Source: Pseudomonadales bacterium (GTDB taxonomy: Bacteria; Pseudomonadota; Gammaproteobacteria; Pseudomonadales; Azotimanducaceae). Taken from it: a stretch of DNA of 64,000 nucleotides. The stretch is taken from NCBI GenBank assembly GCA_017854255.1, contig JAFMIA010000007.1:1-64000 (forward strand), given 5' to 3'. Of the stretch, positions 50,841 through 60,226 are shown one piece after another; within the stretch, counting starts at the first letter, position 1, and each line of letters starts with the position of its first letter. A program made the translations under genes and the position numbers. The notes under the pieces are model-generated. The model made no database searches. It worked only from the letters and a program-made list of their open reading frames with translations, and was not told where the DNA came from.

Positions 50841-52351
50841 AAGGGCGCACGTAGTTTTCGCTTATTGATCTTACCCATAGTATTGCGTCCCAGGTCTTCT
50901 ACAAAGTCGACACTTCGAGGACATTTGTAATGTGACAGGCGATCGCGGCAGAAGGCAATGACCTCATCGGCTTGGGCATGCTCGGCGTCGTCTTTAAGAA
51001 TCACCATGGCTTTAAGCTCTTCTCCCATGACGGGATGCGGAATACCGATACAGGCGACATCCAATATCTGAGGGTGATCAATCAGGACCTGTTCTGCCTC
51101 AGCGGGGTAGATATTGACCCCGCCCGAGACAATCATGTCGCTGAAGCGGTCGGTGATGTAGACGTATCCGTCTGCGTCCATATAAGCGATTTCGCCGAGG
51201 GTAAAAACGCCTGGCGCGATATGGGCCGCTGCGGATTTCTCAGGATCATTGTGATAAACCACACCACGGCCTGTGGCGTCCTCAAAATAGAGTTTGCCTT
51301 CCGTGTTGGGCGGCAGTGGTTTGCCATCGTCATCGAGAATTTGCGCTGTGAACGGTGGCACGCTCCTGCCAACCGAGCCAGGATGCTCGAGCCACTCTGC
51401 TGAGGTGATCATGCAAGTGGTTCCGACTTCGCTGGCACCATAAGCATCGATAAACAGGGGCCCCCACCATTCAATCATGGCACGTTTGATATCAACCGGG
51501 CACTTAGCGCCAGTATGGCTAACTTGAACCATGCTTGACGTATCGTATTTTGCTTTGGTGGCCTCATCGAGCGCCAGTAGTCTTACGAAATGGGTTGGCA
51601 CCATGATCGTTGAGGCGGTTTTGTATTCGGCAATCGTTTTGAGGGTGTTTTCTGGATCAAACTTGGTCAGGATGACCGATGGCGCGCCCGCTGCAAGTAA
51701 TCGCGCGCCGCTGAGCGGACCTGTATGGTACATCGGTCCAACAACCAGATGCGGCCCGAGGGCGGCCAATGGGTTGAGTTTTAAGTTTTGAAGGTGCGCC
51801 TCAACGGTGTCCCCGCCAGCAAACATGGTCGGCGGCAAGTGGGTCCCTTTCGGACGCCCCGTGGTGCCTGAGGTGTAAAGCAGATTGGGCCTTGGCGGAA
51901 TACTGGTGTCCGGTTCCTCCGGAGAGCTTGCGGCGAGCCATTCGGACCAGCTCTTAAGGCCAGGAATCTCGCATCGCCAGCCTATGACTTGGTCTATGCC
52001 TGCAAGGGCGGCAGCTTCTAGGCCGCGTTCAGCGGTTTCGGGGCCTAGGAAAACCATTCTGGCGCCAGAGTCTGACAAGATATAGGCGACTTCTTCCGCG
52101 GTCAGGTGAAAGTTAATGGGTACAACGGAAGCACCGCCAATGAGTCCGCCAAGATTGGCGAGCGCCGTCTCAACGCCATTTTCGGCAAACACGGCAATGC
52201 GCAGGTCAGGGCCAGTGTCGGCGAGTCTGATCGCATTGGCCGCACGATTCAATACGTTGTCCACATCAAGCCAGGTTAAGGCTTGTCGGGGGTCTCTGAG
52301 CGCGATCTCTTCCGGGCGCTCCGCGGCGATGGTTTTAGCAAAACTTGTCAT
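50819..52351 (-). CDS. Acyl-CoA synthetase (AMP-forming)
   Basis: 510 residues. The adenylate-forming landmarks are the P-loop LLYTSGTTGRPKGTHLP, DAYGASEVGTTC, the hinge region ITDRFSDMIVSGGVNIYP, and the C-terminal Lys in NTMGKINKRKL. It activates a carboxylic acid to its CoA ester through an acyl-AMP. The stop of the molybdenum enzyme gene is only 1 bp from its start, and the 3' end overlaps the phosphatase gene. The acid is unknown; the acyl-CoA dehydrogenase downstream could use the product. Confidence 0.93.
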   Translation of the reverse strand: MTSFAKTIAAERPEEIALRDPRQALTWLDVDNVLNRAANAIRLADTGPDLRIAVFAENGVETALANLGGLIGGASVVPINFHLTAEEVAYILSDSGARMVFLGPETAERGLEAAALAGIDQVIGWRCEIPGLKSWSEWLAASSPEEPDTSIPPRPNLLYTSGTTGRPKGTHLPPTMFAGGDTVEAHLQNLKLNPLAALGPHLVVGPMYHTGPLSGARLLAAGAPSVILTKFDPENTLKTIAEYKTASTIMVPTHFVRLLALDEATKAKYDTSSMVQVSHTGAKCPVDIKRAMIEWWGPLFIDAYGASEVGTTCMITSAEWLEHPGSVGRSVPPFTAQILDDDGKPLPPNTEGKLYFEDATGRGVVYHNDPEKSAAAHIAPGVFTLGEIAYMDADGYVYITDRFSDMIVSGGVNIYPAEAEQVLIDHPQILDVACIGIPHPVMGEELKAMVILKDDAEHAQADEVIAFCRDRLSHYKCPRSVDFVEDLGRNTMGKINKRKLRAPFWEGHQS

Positions 52352-52352
52352 A

Positions 52353-54506
52353 TTAGGCCATTGCCTCCTGCACTAAACGAATATTGACAGGAATCGCGCT
52401 CATGCGCGGCATCCCGGTAATTGAGTCAAAGGTTCGATCATCATCAACGAGTCGATTGGTGCTCGAGCCTTGGGTTCTAACTTCGCCGCCATTGTCGGGC
52501 AGATCGCCCCAAGCATGGGCCATGGAAATTACCCCTGGCTTGATATCGGCGGCGCCTTCCACAACGCCAATGAGGGCGCCGGCAGCGGAGGTGACTTCGA
52601 TCAACTGACCGCTCGTCAGTCCTGCCGCTGACAAATCCGATGGGTGCATATAAGCAGGATTGGTTGTGCCTTTCTGCTTCAACGCGTCGAGTTGTTGACC
52701 TGAGGAGTTGTAAACGTGTTTAAGGCGCCGGCTGATTAACAAGTGCGAGTAGGTCGCGCCGTCATCGACATTGCCTTGTTGCTGCCAGTCAGTCTCGGCT
52801 GCAACGGTTTGTAACTGCTCGGCGATATCCGTTGGCAATAATTGGAACCGGTCGGTTTGGCCGGCTCTGGATGGCTCAACTTTAACCTGCACGGACTCAA
52901 AAATATGGCCCTGTCCGATCTCAGCAATGTCTTTAAGCGGGATTTGGGCGTCCGGCATGAGCAGCGCGAGTACATCGAATTTACTCGGGCGCGTGGTTGG
53001 GTCAAGTGTGCCACCTGGCAACGTCAGTGGGACGCCCGTGCGGTGAGAGAGCTCCCAATAGACTTCCCATTCTTCGAGGCTCTCTGGGTTTTTGGGTAGA
53101 ACAGCCCGAGTGTAATGACAGTAAGGCTCGTCATACCAAGTGTCGGTTAGCATGGTCACATCGTCTCGCTCAAGGCTGAGTGTTGGTGCAATGATGTAAT
53201 CCGCCAATTTCGCTGTGGCCGAACGGTACAGATCAACACAAACCAAAAGCTCGAGCTTTTGCATTGCGCGAACCGTTTTGTCTTGATCCGGAAAAGCAAC
53301 GACGGGGTTGCCACCCAGACAGATCAGCGCTTTGATTTGACCCTCGCCTTCCAGCAAGATCTCATCGCTGAGCGTCGCGGTTGGCATCTCGCCTAAAATT
53401 TCACCCAAGCCTCTAACCCGTGACCAGGGCCCTTTGCCGTAGGCGTGCTCTGGGCCGATGACTTCGGCGTAACGCGGACGAGCAGGCTGTAAAACGCCTG
53501 GGTTTGCCACGCGTTCACCCACTCGGTTGACCCGACCACACAGGGTGTTCAGAACGCCAATCAGATGCATCGTGAGGATTGAGCGGGGCGACATGTTGGG
53601 TCCAGTGCCGCTGACGGCGACGCCCCGTTTTGCTTCACCGAAAATCTGGGCCGCTTGAATGATGTCGGCCGCTGGAACCCCGCAGCGCTTGGCAGCGTAG
53701 TCCGGCGTAAAGGGTTCAACCAGGGCCGTGAATTCGGCAAAGTTGTCGACGTGCTCAGCGCAGAAGGCGGCATCATGCAGATTCTCTCTCACGATATAGC
53801 GAATCATCGCTGAGAGTAAGGTTGGGTCTTCAGCGGGCGTAACCTGTAGATGCAAGGTCGCTCTGTTTGCAACCTCACTCTGACGAGGGTCCGCCACGAT
53901 GACTTTCATGCCGCGTTTCATTTCGTCTCGGATTCGGGCATAGGGGCTAAACGGTGGCGGGCCGCCAAACTGGGTATACATCGAAACCACGGGGTTGTTG
54001 CCGATCATCATGCAGACATCGGCGCCGGTAAAAGCATGCGTGCCGCCCGACCAAGTGCCAAATTGTGATTGCGCGATTTTTCGACTGGGCTGATCGATGG
54101 TGACTGAGGTGTAATAACTTGGCGAGCCAACGCTCTGATGCCAGGCCTTCGCTACATGGATTGCTGCAGAATTTTGGTAGCCGAAGGATCCGACATAGGT
54201 CGCGACACTTCGAGGACCATATTGCGCAATAAGCTGCTGGATTTTTTCGGCGATTTCATCCATTGCTGTGTGAACTGAGATGGGCTCGAAATCGCCGCTT
54301 GCTTGTCGCTTGAGTGTTTCGCGAACGCCCTTCGGCGTTGTGTGTTGCTCTGGTAGTTGACGGCCTTTGATGCAGGTATAGCCGCCATAGACCGGGTCTG
54401 AGGCATCGCCGCGTACTGTAATGGGTCTGCCATCTTCGACATCGACTTCAATGGCGCAGTAGGCATGACAAAATCGACAAAAAGTCTTGTGCGTGGTTTT
54501 GCTCAT
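52353..54506 (-). CDS. Molybdopterin oxidoreductase of the DMSO-reductase family
   Basis: 717 residues, one subunit. The N-terminal [4Fe-4S] motif is CRFCHAYC (Cys10, 13, 17) with the fourth Cys at about 45. It is followed by pterin-binding blocks (DQPSRKIAQSQFGTWSGG, ICLGGNPVVAFPDQD) and a C-terminal dinucleotide domain (GLTSGQLIEVTSAAG, DLPDNGGEVRTQGSSTNRLVDDDR). No signal peptide or partner Fe-S subunit gene is visible, so it may be cytoplasmic. It resembles the formate-dehydrogenase and polysulfide-reductase-like members in the family, but the reaction cannot be assigned. It heads the minus-strand run down to the P450 gene at 47772. Confidence 0.9.
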   Translation of the reverse strand: MSKTTHKTFCRFCHAYCAIEVDVEDGRPITVRGDASDPVYGGYTCIKGRQLPEQHTTPKGVRETLKRQASGDFEPISVHTAMDEIAEKIQQLIAQYGPRSVATYVGSFGYQNSAAIHVAKAWHQSVGSPSYYTSVTIDQPSRKIAQSQFGTWSGGTHAFTGADVCMMIGNNPVVSMYTQFGGPPPFSPYARIRDEMKRGMKVIVADPRQSEVANRATLHLQVTPAEDPTLLSAMIRYIVRENLHDAAFCAEHVDNFAEFTALVEPFTPDYAAKRCGVPAADIIQAAQIFGEAKRGVAVSGTGPNMSPRSILTMHLIGVLNTLCGRVNRVGERVANPGVLQPARPRYAEVIGPEHAYGKGPWSRVRGLGEILGEMPTATLSDEILLEGEGQIKALICLGGNPVVAFPDQDKTVRAMQKLELLVCVDLYRSATAKLADYIIAPTLSLERDDVTMLTDTWYDEPYCHYTRAVLPKNPESLEEWEVYWELSHRTGVPLTLPGGTLDPTTRPSKFDVLALLMPDAQIPLKDIAEIGQGHIFESVQVKVEPSRAGQTDRFQLLPTDIAEQLQTVAAETDWQQQGNVDDGATYSHLLISRRLKHVYNSSGQQLDALKQKGTTNPAYMHPSDLSAAGLTSGQLIEVTSAAGALIGVVEGAADIKPGVISMAHAWGDLPDNGGEVRTQGSSTNRLVDDDRTFDSITGMPRMSAIPVNIRLVQEAMA

Positions 54507-54773
54507 AATGGCGTCTCCTGGACAGACTTGGCTGCGAATGCTTCAGTATTCCGTGGAACGAAGCAAAATGTAAGGTGTTCGACCGTTCCCCAAGAGTAGC
54601 GAACATCACTAAAAACAGTCAATGCTGATTTTTTTATTATTTTTGTGAGGCGAGCTTTAATAGCGGAAATTCCCAGGGATTTTGCACTGTAATTCGCTCG
54701 TGTTGGTCTCAATGGCCCTAAGCGTTAGGCAAAAAAAAGCAGGCCTGAGCCTGCTTTTTGATCGCGCCAGACG
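54507..54773. other. Promoter region of the molybdenum enzyme run, with a terminator
   Basis: 267 bp with the terminator of the TonB receptor gene (54731-54759) and the upstream region of the molybdenum enzyme gene. It is AT-rich near 54620-54660. No gene is seen. Confidence 0.5.
54731..54759 (-). terminator. Rho-independent terminator of the third TonB receptor gene
   Basis: AAAGCAGGC and GCCTGCTTT form a stem with a short loop, followed on the minus strand by a run of eight T. It lies 15 bp after the receptor's stop codon. The A run on one side and T run on the other could make it work in both directions. Confidence 0.9.
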
Positions 54774-57167
54774 TTAATGATTCCAAACAAGCTCAAGCGC
54801 GTAAGTGCGCGGGGCGCCCCAGCCCTGGAAACCCGTTGTTGGTCCTCCTAAGAACAACGCATGTTCCTTGAACGCCTCATCGGTTAGGTTCTTACCAAAG
54901 GCTGTAATGGACCATTGATCGCCCCCGCTGGTTTCAAAACTGTAACTGATGCGAGCATCGACTTGGGAATAGCCACCCTCGTAGAGTCTTTGGTCAGCAC
55001 CGCCGCCGGTATTAACCAGTAAAAAGTCGCCGACAGTCTTGTACCCAACATTTGCGCCAAATAGTCCGCCGCCCATTTCTTGATCAAACGCCAGGCTGAT
55101 CGATAAGCTATCTTCGGGCTGGCGCGAGTCAGAGCCGCCGCCGAGATTTCGCAGCGTGCCAGATGGGTCAAGTTCCCCCACGACAGCAGTGACGCATCCA
55201 TCCACGAGTTCGCATGCGAGTGTGAAGGCACTGTTTTCGACGTCGATCGTACCGTAGTTGAAGATCAGACGGAGATTATCGTTCATGAACCACTGACCTT
55301 CGATCTCGACGCCCTTAGATTCGCTTTCGCCACCATTATTAATGTAAGTCGTGGTGCCTGGAATGGAACCGGGTGGGAGGGTGATGATTGAAGAAAACTG
55401 CGCGCCTTCTCGGTTTAAGACGTAGTAGGCGAGATTGACTCTGAGACGGTTATCCAAGAAGTCATTCTTGACCCCAATTTCGAATTGATCAGCGGTTTCT
55501 GGGTCATAGCCTGCTCGGTCTGGGCCCGAGGCATTTCGAATGCTAAAGCCGCCACTTCTAAACCCCTCTGAGTAGCTTGCGTAGGCCAAGGACTGATCGG
55601 AAATTCGATAACTCGCAGAGGCTGTAATAATCGTTTCAGACCATGATTTTTCTGGTGTCTCATAAGACGCGCCAGGGATGCTCGCTAAGCCTCTAAAATC
55701 ATGCTCATTGTAGCCGGCAGCCGATACGTCGTCGTAAACCGGATTGGCAACGCGTCCATCTGCGGGATTGAAACTGAAGTCGGTGTAGCTGTTATAAGCC
55801 GATTTACTTTCGTCGATTGATCGAGCGCCCAGCGTGACTTCGAAATCATCGGTTGCCCGATAACTAATCGAGCCGAACCAGGCTTTGGAGTCCACCGTCT
55901 CGCCCGCGAGTTGGGTACTACGCGCATTCGGGAACTGACAAAAGGTTTCTAATCCAGGGGTCGCATTACTTCTGAAACCAGCCGCAGCACACGGTACATT
56001 TGCGCCGAAGATCGCAACGTTGGGTAGTTGCAAGATGTTATTGGTGTCCTGTCTAAAGGCAAGGTCAGAGGCGAAGTCGTAATAGCCGATCATGGCGGAG
56101 ACTTGTTCGTTGACATCAATATCAAGCCGCAATTCCTGAGATTGAATATCATATTTTTGGTCACGCAAGGTGTGCAATTGTGCGAAGGGAATCGCCGCGC
56201 CGTTGATATCGCCACCGTCGAAATCCTGATTAACCACATCGCGGCCATTAGCTGAGCCGCCAACGTAGTGCAGCGTCATGGTGTCTGATATATCCCAATC
56301 AATTTTTAAGCCGATTTGGTCTACCTCATAACTTGTAGGTTCGACTTTATCGGCGCGGTTTACAAAGCGATTATCCCCATCGAAACGGGGATCTTGTGGC
56401 ATGGTTTGCGAACGATCGCCGATATGGTCATACGTTAAATTGACCTCGACACTATCGCTAGGTGCCCAGGCAAGGGCTGCAGTCTGCGAAGAAAAGTCAA
56501 TGTCGCCGGCGGTTCGGTTTAAATTCACATTGTCATAGAAACCATCCCTTTCTCTTGAGATGGCCCCAAATTTGAAGGCCAAGGTATCGTCGATTAAGGG
56601 GATGTTGACTCGGGCTTTCATCGTCTTGCCGTTGTAGTTGCCCATCTCAGCACTGGCTTTGACACCAAAGTCATTGAATTGCGGCTTCACCCGGTTCACA
56701 ACAATGTTGCCGCCAATCGTGTTCTTGCCAAAAAGCACGCCCTGTGGCCCGCGATTGATTTCGATGGACTCAACGTCGAAAACGTCGATCAACTGCCCAG
56801 TGCTGGAACCCATTTGAATACCGTCGACAATCACCCCGACTTGTGGGCTTTGCGTTTTCTCAATATCAGCATAGCCGACGCCTCTAATATACAGGGCGCT
56901 TGCCCCCGGGCCTGCGGTGTTCATGCCGATGTAGACGTTGGGCACAAGGCCATCAAAGTCGCGCAAGGTGTTGGGTTTGATTTGTTCAATGGCCTCTTCG
57001 CCGAAAGCGGTAACCGACAAAGGTACATCCTGCACGGATTCATCTTTCCGCCGAGAGGTCACAACAACCTCTTCCATACTTCGACTGGATTCCTCGGCGA
57101 GGGTAAGGGGTGCAACCGTTGATGCACCCATGACAGCGATTAAAGCTAGGTTTCGAGTTATGTTCAT
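54774..57167 (-). CDS. TonB-dependent outer-membrane receptor of Region 4
   Basis: 797 residues with a signal peptide (cleaved near TLAEES) and the TonB box MEEVVVTSRRKDESVQDVPLSV. The plug contains EEAIEQIKPNTLRDFDGLVPNV, RGVGYADIEKT, GVIVDGIQMGSSTGQLIDVFDVESIEINRGPQGVLFGKNTIGG and NPVRP-like NRVKPQF. The barrel ends with TYALELVWNH, a Trp-Asn-His end that is less usual than the aromatic ending. This type is common for polycyclic, sterol or polymer-derived ligands, but no ligand can be read. It probably supplies the catabolic genes of Regions 3 and 4. A terminator follows. Confidence 0.94.
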   Translation of the reverse strand: MNITRNLALIAVMGASTVAPLTLAEESSRSMEEVVVTSRRKDESVQDVPLSVTAFGEEAIEQIKPNTLRDFDGLVPNVYIGMNTAGPGASALYIRGVGYADIEKTQSPQVGVIVDGIQMGSSTGQLIDVFDVESIEINRGPQGVLFGKNTIGGNIVVNRVKPQFNDFGVKASAEMGNYNGKTMKARVNIPLIDDTLAFKFGAISRERDGFYDNVNLNRTAGDIDFSSQTAALAWAPSDSVEVNLTYDHIGDRSQTMPQDPRFDGDNRFVNRADKVEPTSYEVDQIGLKIDWDISDTMTLHYVGGSANGRDVVNQDFDGGDINGAAIPFAQLHTLRDQKYDIQSQELRLDIDVNEQVSAMIGYYDFASDLAFRQDTNNILQLPNVAIFGANVPCAAAGFRSNATPGLETFCQFPNARSTQLAGETVDSKAWFGSISYRATDDFEVTLGARSIDESKSAYNSYTDFSFNPADGRVANPVYDDVSAAGYNEHDFRGLASIPGASYETPEKSWSETIITASASYRISDQSLAYASYSEGFRSGGFSIRNASGPDRAGYDPETADQFEIGVKNDFLDNRLRVNLAYYVLNREGAQFSSIITLPPGSIPGTTTYINNGGESESKGVEIEGQWFMNDNLRLIFNYGTIDVENSAFTLACELVDGCVTAVVGELDPSGTLRNLGGGSDSRQPEDSLSISLAFDQEMGGGLFGANVGYKTVGDFLLVNTGGGADQRLYEGGYSQVDARISYSFETSGGDQWSITAFGKNLTDEAFKEHALFLGGPTTGFQGWGAPRTYALELVWNH

Positions 57168-57503
57168 AAAGTCCCCATTTCTTTATTTAAGAATCCACGC
57201 CAAGCCTTCTGTCAACTTTGTTTTCGGCCTGCCTAAGGTGCTGTTGCAACAGCGGAAATAGCGCATCTGGCGATCGCGCCCTTTTTGTTTAGAAAAAAAG
57301 CGTTGCTTGATTGTCAATGTCATTTAGCCTGTCTGTCAAGCGCAATTTAACAGGGAAGCAGGGGCGGCAATCTCAGATTGAAAGATAGTTTTCGGCGGTC
57401 AAAATAACTTCGTTGAGGCCTGATGAGGAAGTGCTCGATATGGGTGGGCTAACCCGCGCCGATCTTGCGCAATCGCGTGGGATTGCCTAATCGAGTCGGG
57501 GGG
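57168..57503. other. Intergenic region between the TonB receptor gene and the LEH-like gene
   Basis: 336 bp. The part next to the receptor (57170-57330) carries its promoter and ribosome site (GGGGAC) and an AT-rich tract. I found no gene, repeat or clear operator. The LEH-like gene at 57504-57866 ends into this gap. Confidence 0.5.
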
Positions 57504-57866
57504 CTAGGCCATCTGAGAGGCAAAGGTATTGAGGTCAAAGTAATCCCGCCAAGCTTTTATTTTGCCGTTCTCGATCTCAAAGGTACCCATGACTGGCACA
57601 GACACATCCTTACCCTGACTCATTTTGAAGTTATCGACGCGCTCAGTTAAAACAACCGCGCCATTGGCGGCAATATTGAGCGTGATCCAGTCGACGGCAT
57701 CGGCTTGCATGCCGCGTATGAAGGCCTCGGCCGCTGCCTTGCCTTCTAATTTTTCCATCGGGATGTTGTGGTAAACCACGTCATCAGCCAGTAATCCAAT
57801 GACGGTGTCCCAATCCATTTGGTTCCAGCCTTCGATAAACGCTTCTACAGTTTCAATGGGTGTCAT
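57504..57866 (-). CDS. Limonene-1,2-epoxide-hydrolase-family protein
   Basis: 120 residues, a single NTF2-like cone domain. It matches the limonene-epoxide hydrolase group in the N-terminal FIEGWNQMDWDTVIGLLADDVVYHNIPMEKLEGKAAAEAFIRG. The residues likely to act as the Asp-Arg-Asp set are in VLTERVDNF (Arg, Asp) and KAWRDYFD (Asp). Such enzymes open a cyclic epoxide to a diol without a covalent intermediate. Its own start is at 57866, 49 bp after the ABM-like gene on the same strand. Epoxides of terpenes or sterols fit the P450s upstream, but this is inference. Confidence 0.85.
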   Translation of the reverse strand: MTPIETVEAFIEGWNQMDWDTVIGLLADDVVYHNIPMEKLEGKAAAEAFIRGMQADAVDWITLNIAANGAVVLTERVDNFKMSQGKDVSVPVMGTFEIENGKIKAWRDYFDLNTFASQMA

Positions 57867-57915
57867 GAGCGGCTCCTTAAGGTTTATTCAGTCATCATTA
57901 TCGTGTTGGATATTT

Positions 57916-58314
57916 TTATCGACGCGGCAGCCACCAGTCGGCAATGGCTAAAGGGTAACGTTTGCTCGCCTCAATCATCGCGTCACTATGGTGTGGCTCA
58001 AGGGGCGCATCAATGGTTTTGGCAAGCGGGTTAGCGCCTTCAACCGGGTCTAGGTATTCGAGGCTGATCGATTCAATGACGGCGCTAAAGTCGACGCCCT
58101 CATGATGATCAGAATTTTGATGATCATAAAAGGCCCACTTGTCTCTAAAGCTGAGCAGGCAATAATAGAAGTTGGGTTTTTGACCCTTGAAATATTCGTA
58201 CCGAACCACCCCGTCTTCGACGGATAAAGTACTTTCAACCATAAATGCCATGATGCGTTCAAACTCGGCCTCGCAGCCAGGCTTGATGGTGATATGGGCA
58301 AGTAGGGTGGTCAT
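57916..58314 (-). CDS. Antibiotic-biosynthesis-monooxygenase (ABM)-like protein
   Basis: 132 residues. The start LLAHITIKPGCEAEFERIMAFMVESTLSVEDGVVRYEYFKG and the FYYCLLSFRDKWAFYDHQNSDHHEGVDF segment give the ferredoxin-like ABM fold with a conserved His pair. A C-terminal extension (LEPHHSDAMIEASKRYPLAIADWWLPRR) is less usual. ABM proteins are dimeric and act as cofactor-independent oxygenases, isomerases or haem-degrading enzymes. It sits between the LEH-like gene and an SDR gene on one strand. The reaction is not assigned. Confidence 0.8.
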   Translation of the reverse strand: MTTLLAHITIKPGCEAEFERIMAFMVESTLSVEDGVVRYEYFKGQKPNFYYCLLSFRDKWAFYDHQNSDHHEGVDFSAVIESISLEYLDPVEGANPLAKTIDAPLEPHHSDAMIEASKRYPLAIADWWLPRR

Positions 58315-58365
58315 GGCGTTGTCTCCTGAGGGCGAGGATGAAGGTTTAGGGCGCGGGCTTGCGCC

Positions 58366-59112
58366 TTAGGGCAGCTTGCCATTGTGTTGACCGCCCGACA
58401 CATCAATCAATTGGCCATTAATAAAGCCGGACGTTTCATCATCGGCTAACCAAAGCGCGGTTTGAGCAATGTCGTCGATGGTGCCCATGCGACCCGCGGG
58501 GATATGGGGAATAAAACGCGCCTCGGAATCGCCTGCGGTAAACATGGCATCAGTCATATCCGTCTGAATTAAACCGGCCGCAATGCTGTTGAAACGAATC
58601 TTTTTCGGCCCATATTCCAAGGCGGCCACTTTGATCGCATAGTCGATACCGGCTCTGGCTGCAGCATAGACGCTCAATGCTGGCCCTGGTAGTCGCGCGG
58701 TTAGGGAGGAGATGGTGATAATCGAGCCGCCGTCGGTCATGGCCTCTGCGGCGTAGCGAAAGCATAGCAGGGCGCCGATAAAGCTCACGTCTAATGTGGG
58801 TTGAATCTGTTCTGGGGTGAGCATTGCGATCGGGCTTGCGGCGAGTCCGCCCGCGCTGTTGATTGCGATATCAACCCGCCCTGTTTGCGCTTTTGCTGCG
58901 GAAAATAACGCTTCAATTGAGGCGGCGTCGCTCATGTCGCAGGCGATTGCCAGGCCATCAATTTCTTTGGCTAAAGCTTGAAGCGGTTCCAGTCGTCGAC
59001 CCGAAACCACGACCTTTGCGCCGTTTTGAGCGAGGCGCCTAGCAATGGCGACGCCAAAATTGTGTTGACCAGAGGCGCCGATGACGACAGCTGTTTTTCC
59101 TTGCAGACTCAT
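58366..59112 (-). CDS. Short-chain dehydrogenase-like protein with Arg in place of catalytic Lys
   Basis: 248 residues from ATG 59112, set by an AGGAG site; the longer start would add 7 residues. The nucleotide-binding loop is GASGQHNFGVAIA, an atypical form of the TGxxxGIG motif. NSAGG and ITISSLTARLPG are present. The catalytic YxxxK reads YAAAR, with Tyr at 58666-58668 and Arg at 58654-58656, so the active-site Lys is replaced. It may have altered or no dehydrogenase activity, or bind ligands. It lies between the ABM-like gene and the luciferase-like oxidoreductase gene. Confidence 0.85.
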   Translation of the reverse strand: MSLQGKTAVVIGASGQHNFGVAIARRLAQNGAKVVVSGRRLEPLQALAKEIDGLAIACDMSDAASIEALFSAAKAQTGRVDIAINSAGGLAASPIAMLTPEQIQPTLDVSFIGALLCFRYAAEAMTDGGSIITISSLTARLPGPALSVYAAARAGIDYAIKVAALEYGPKKIRFNSIAAGLIQTDMTDAMFTAGDSEARFIPHIPAGRMGTIDDIAQTALWLADDETSGFINGQLIDVSGGQHNGKLP

Positions 59113-59251
59113 AAACGCTCCTAATGGGATCAAGGTGTTGAATGTTAAAAAATGAAGGTTGTCTATTACTCTGTTTATCTGTGTTCGTGCGCGAGTTTAT
59201 CGTCGGGGCAAGGGTTGTTTCTCAATGATTTTAAAAAAGTGCCAACGGGTT

Positions 59252-60223
59252 TTATCGCCCCTGTAAAGCGGCAACCACCGGTGCAAAACTCTCCATATTG
59301 GTTTCACCCACAGTGATGTAGGAAATGCCATATTGTTCGCGTCGGGCTTCGAGCTCATCACAGATTTCTGTTACGGACCCGAACAAGGCATGAGGGTGCT
59401 TTCGCATCTCTTCTGGGGTTGAGCCAAAATTCTGGGCAAAGCCCTCAACGATCGGTTGGGCATTGTCCGTGACGAAGGTGAAGTAAGCGCCAATTTCAAG
59501 CTCAAGTTGATCGAACCGCTCGCCGGCACCTTCCTTGACCCATTGGATCTTTCTGAGCGTCTCAGAGGCCGTCGAGGTACTGATGCCATCGGGCCCAATA
59601 ACGCCTTTACGATTATTAAAGTTTAGGCTGACAATGTTGGCTTCTCGACCGGCCAGACGAAGCACCCTGGGTGAGCCGCCGCCGATCATGATTGGAGGAT
59701 GCGGCTGGCTTACCGGTTTCGGTAAGCCTTCAAACTCCTGCCAAGCGATGTCTTCATTGTGGATGTCAACGAGGCTATTTTGGCTGTAGGCCTTGGCGGC
59801 CTGGACGACCCGCTCCAAGCGATCAATGCGCCGGCCGGGTGAATCCATCGTGAGTCCGATCGCCTGGTACTCATCAGCGAGCCAGCCCGCGCCTAAACCG
59901 AGCTCAAGGCGGCCATTGGAGAGCAAATCAATCGTCATTGCTTCTTTAATCAGGACAACCGGGAGGTGGTAGTCGATACAAAAAACGCGGCAACCAATTT
60001 TAATGTCTTTGGTAACCGCCGCCGCATAAGCCATGGCAGGCACGGCGGCTAAACTCTGCACAGGATGATTGGTGCGTTCGAGTGCTGGGCCGGGTCCGAT
60101 AATATGGTCGGCTAGATGAAAGGCGTTGTAGCCTAATGCCTCGGCTCTTTGAGCCTGATCAGCCCAGGCTTTGCCAGATTCAGCATGAAAGCTCTGTACG
60201 CCAAAACGGAAAGGCTTGCTCAT
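59252..60223 (-). CDS. LLM-class (luciferase-like) oxidoreductase
   Basis: 323 residues, a TIM-barrel flavin or F420 enzyme. Landmarks are FRFGVQSFHAESG, GYNAFHLADHIIG, NGRLELGLGAGWLADEYQAIGL, PHPPIMIGGGSPRVLRLAGREANIVSLN and YGISYITVGE. The sequence resembles the F420-dependent branch, although gammaproteobacteria often use FMN in such enzymes, so the cofactor is uncertain. It is 3 bp from the ThuA-like gene on the same strand. It probably oxidises or reduces a small molecule in the same pathway. Confidence 0.88.
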   Translation of the reverse strand: MSKPFRFGVQSFHAESGKAWADQAQRAEALGYNAFHLADHIIGPGPALERTNHPVQSLAAVPAMAYAAAVTKDIKIGCRVFCIDYHLPVVLIKEAMTIDLLSNGRLELGLGAGWLADEYQAIGLTMDSPGRRIDRLERVVQAAKAYSQNSLVDIHNEDIAWQEFEGLPKPVSQPHPPIMIGGGSPRVLRLAGREANIVSLNFNNRKGVIGPDGISTSTASETLRKIQWVKEGAGERFDQLELEIGAYFTFVTDNAQPIVEGFAQNFGSTPEEMRKHPHALFGSVTEICDELEARREQYGISYITVGETNMESFAPVVAALQGR

Positions 60224-60226
60224 AGG

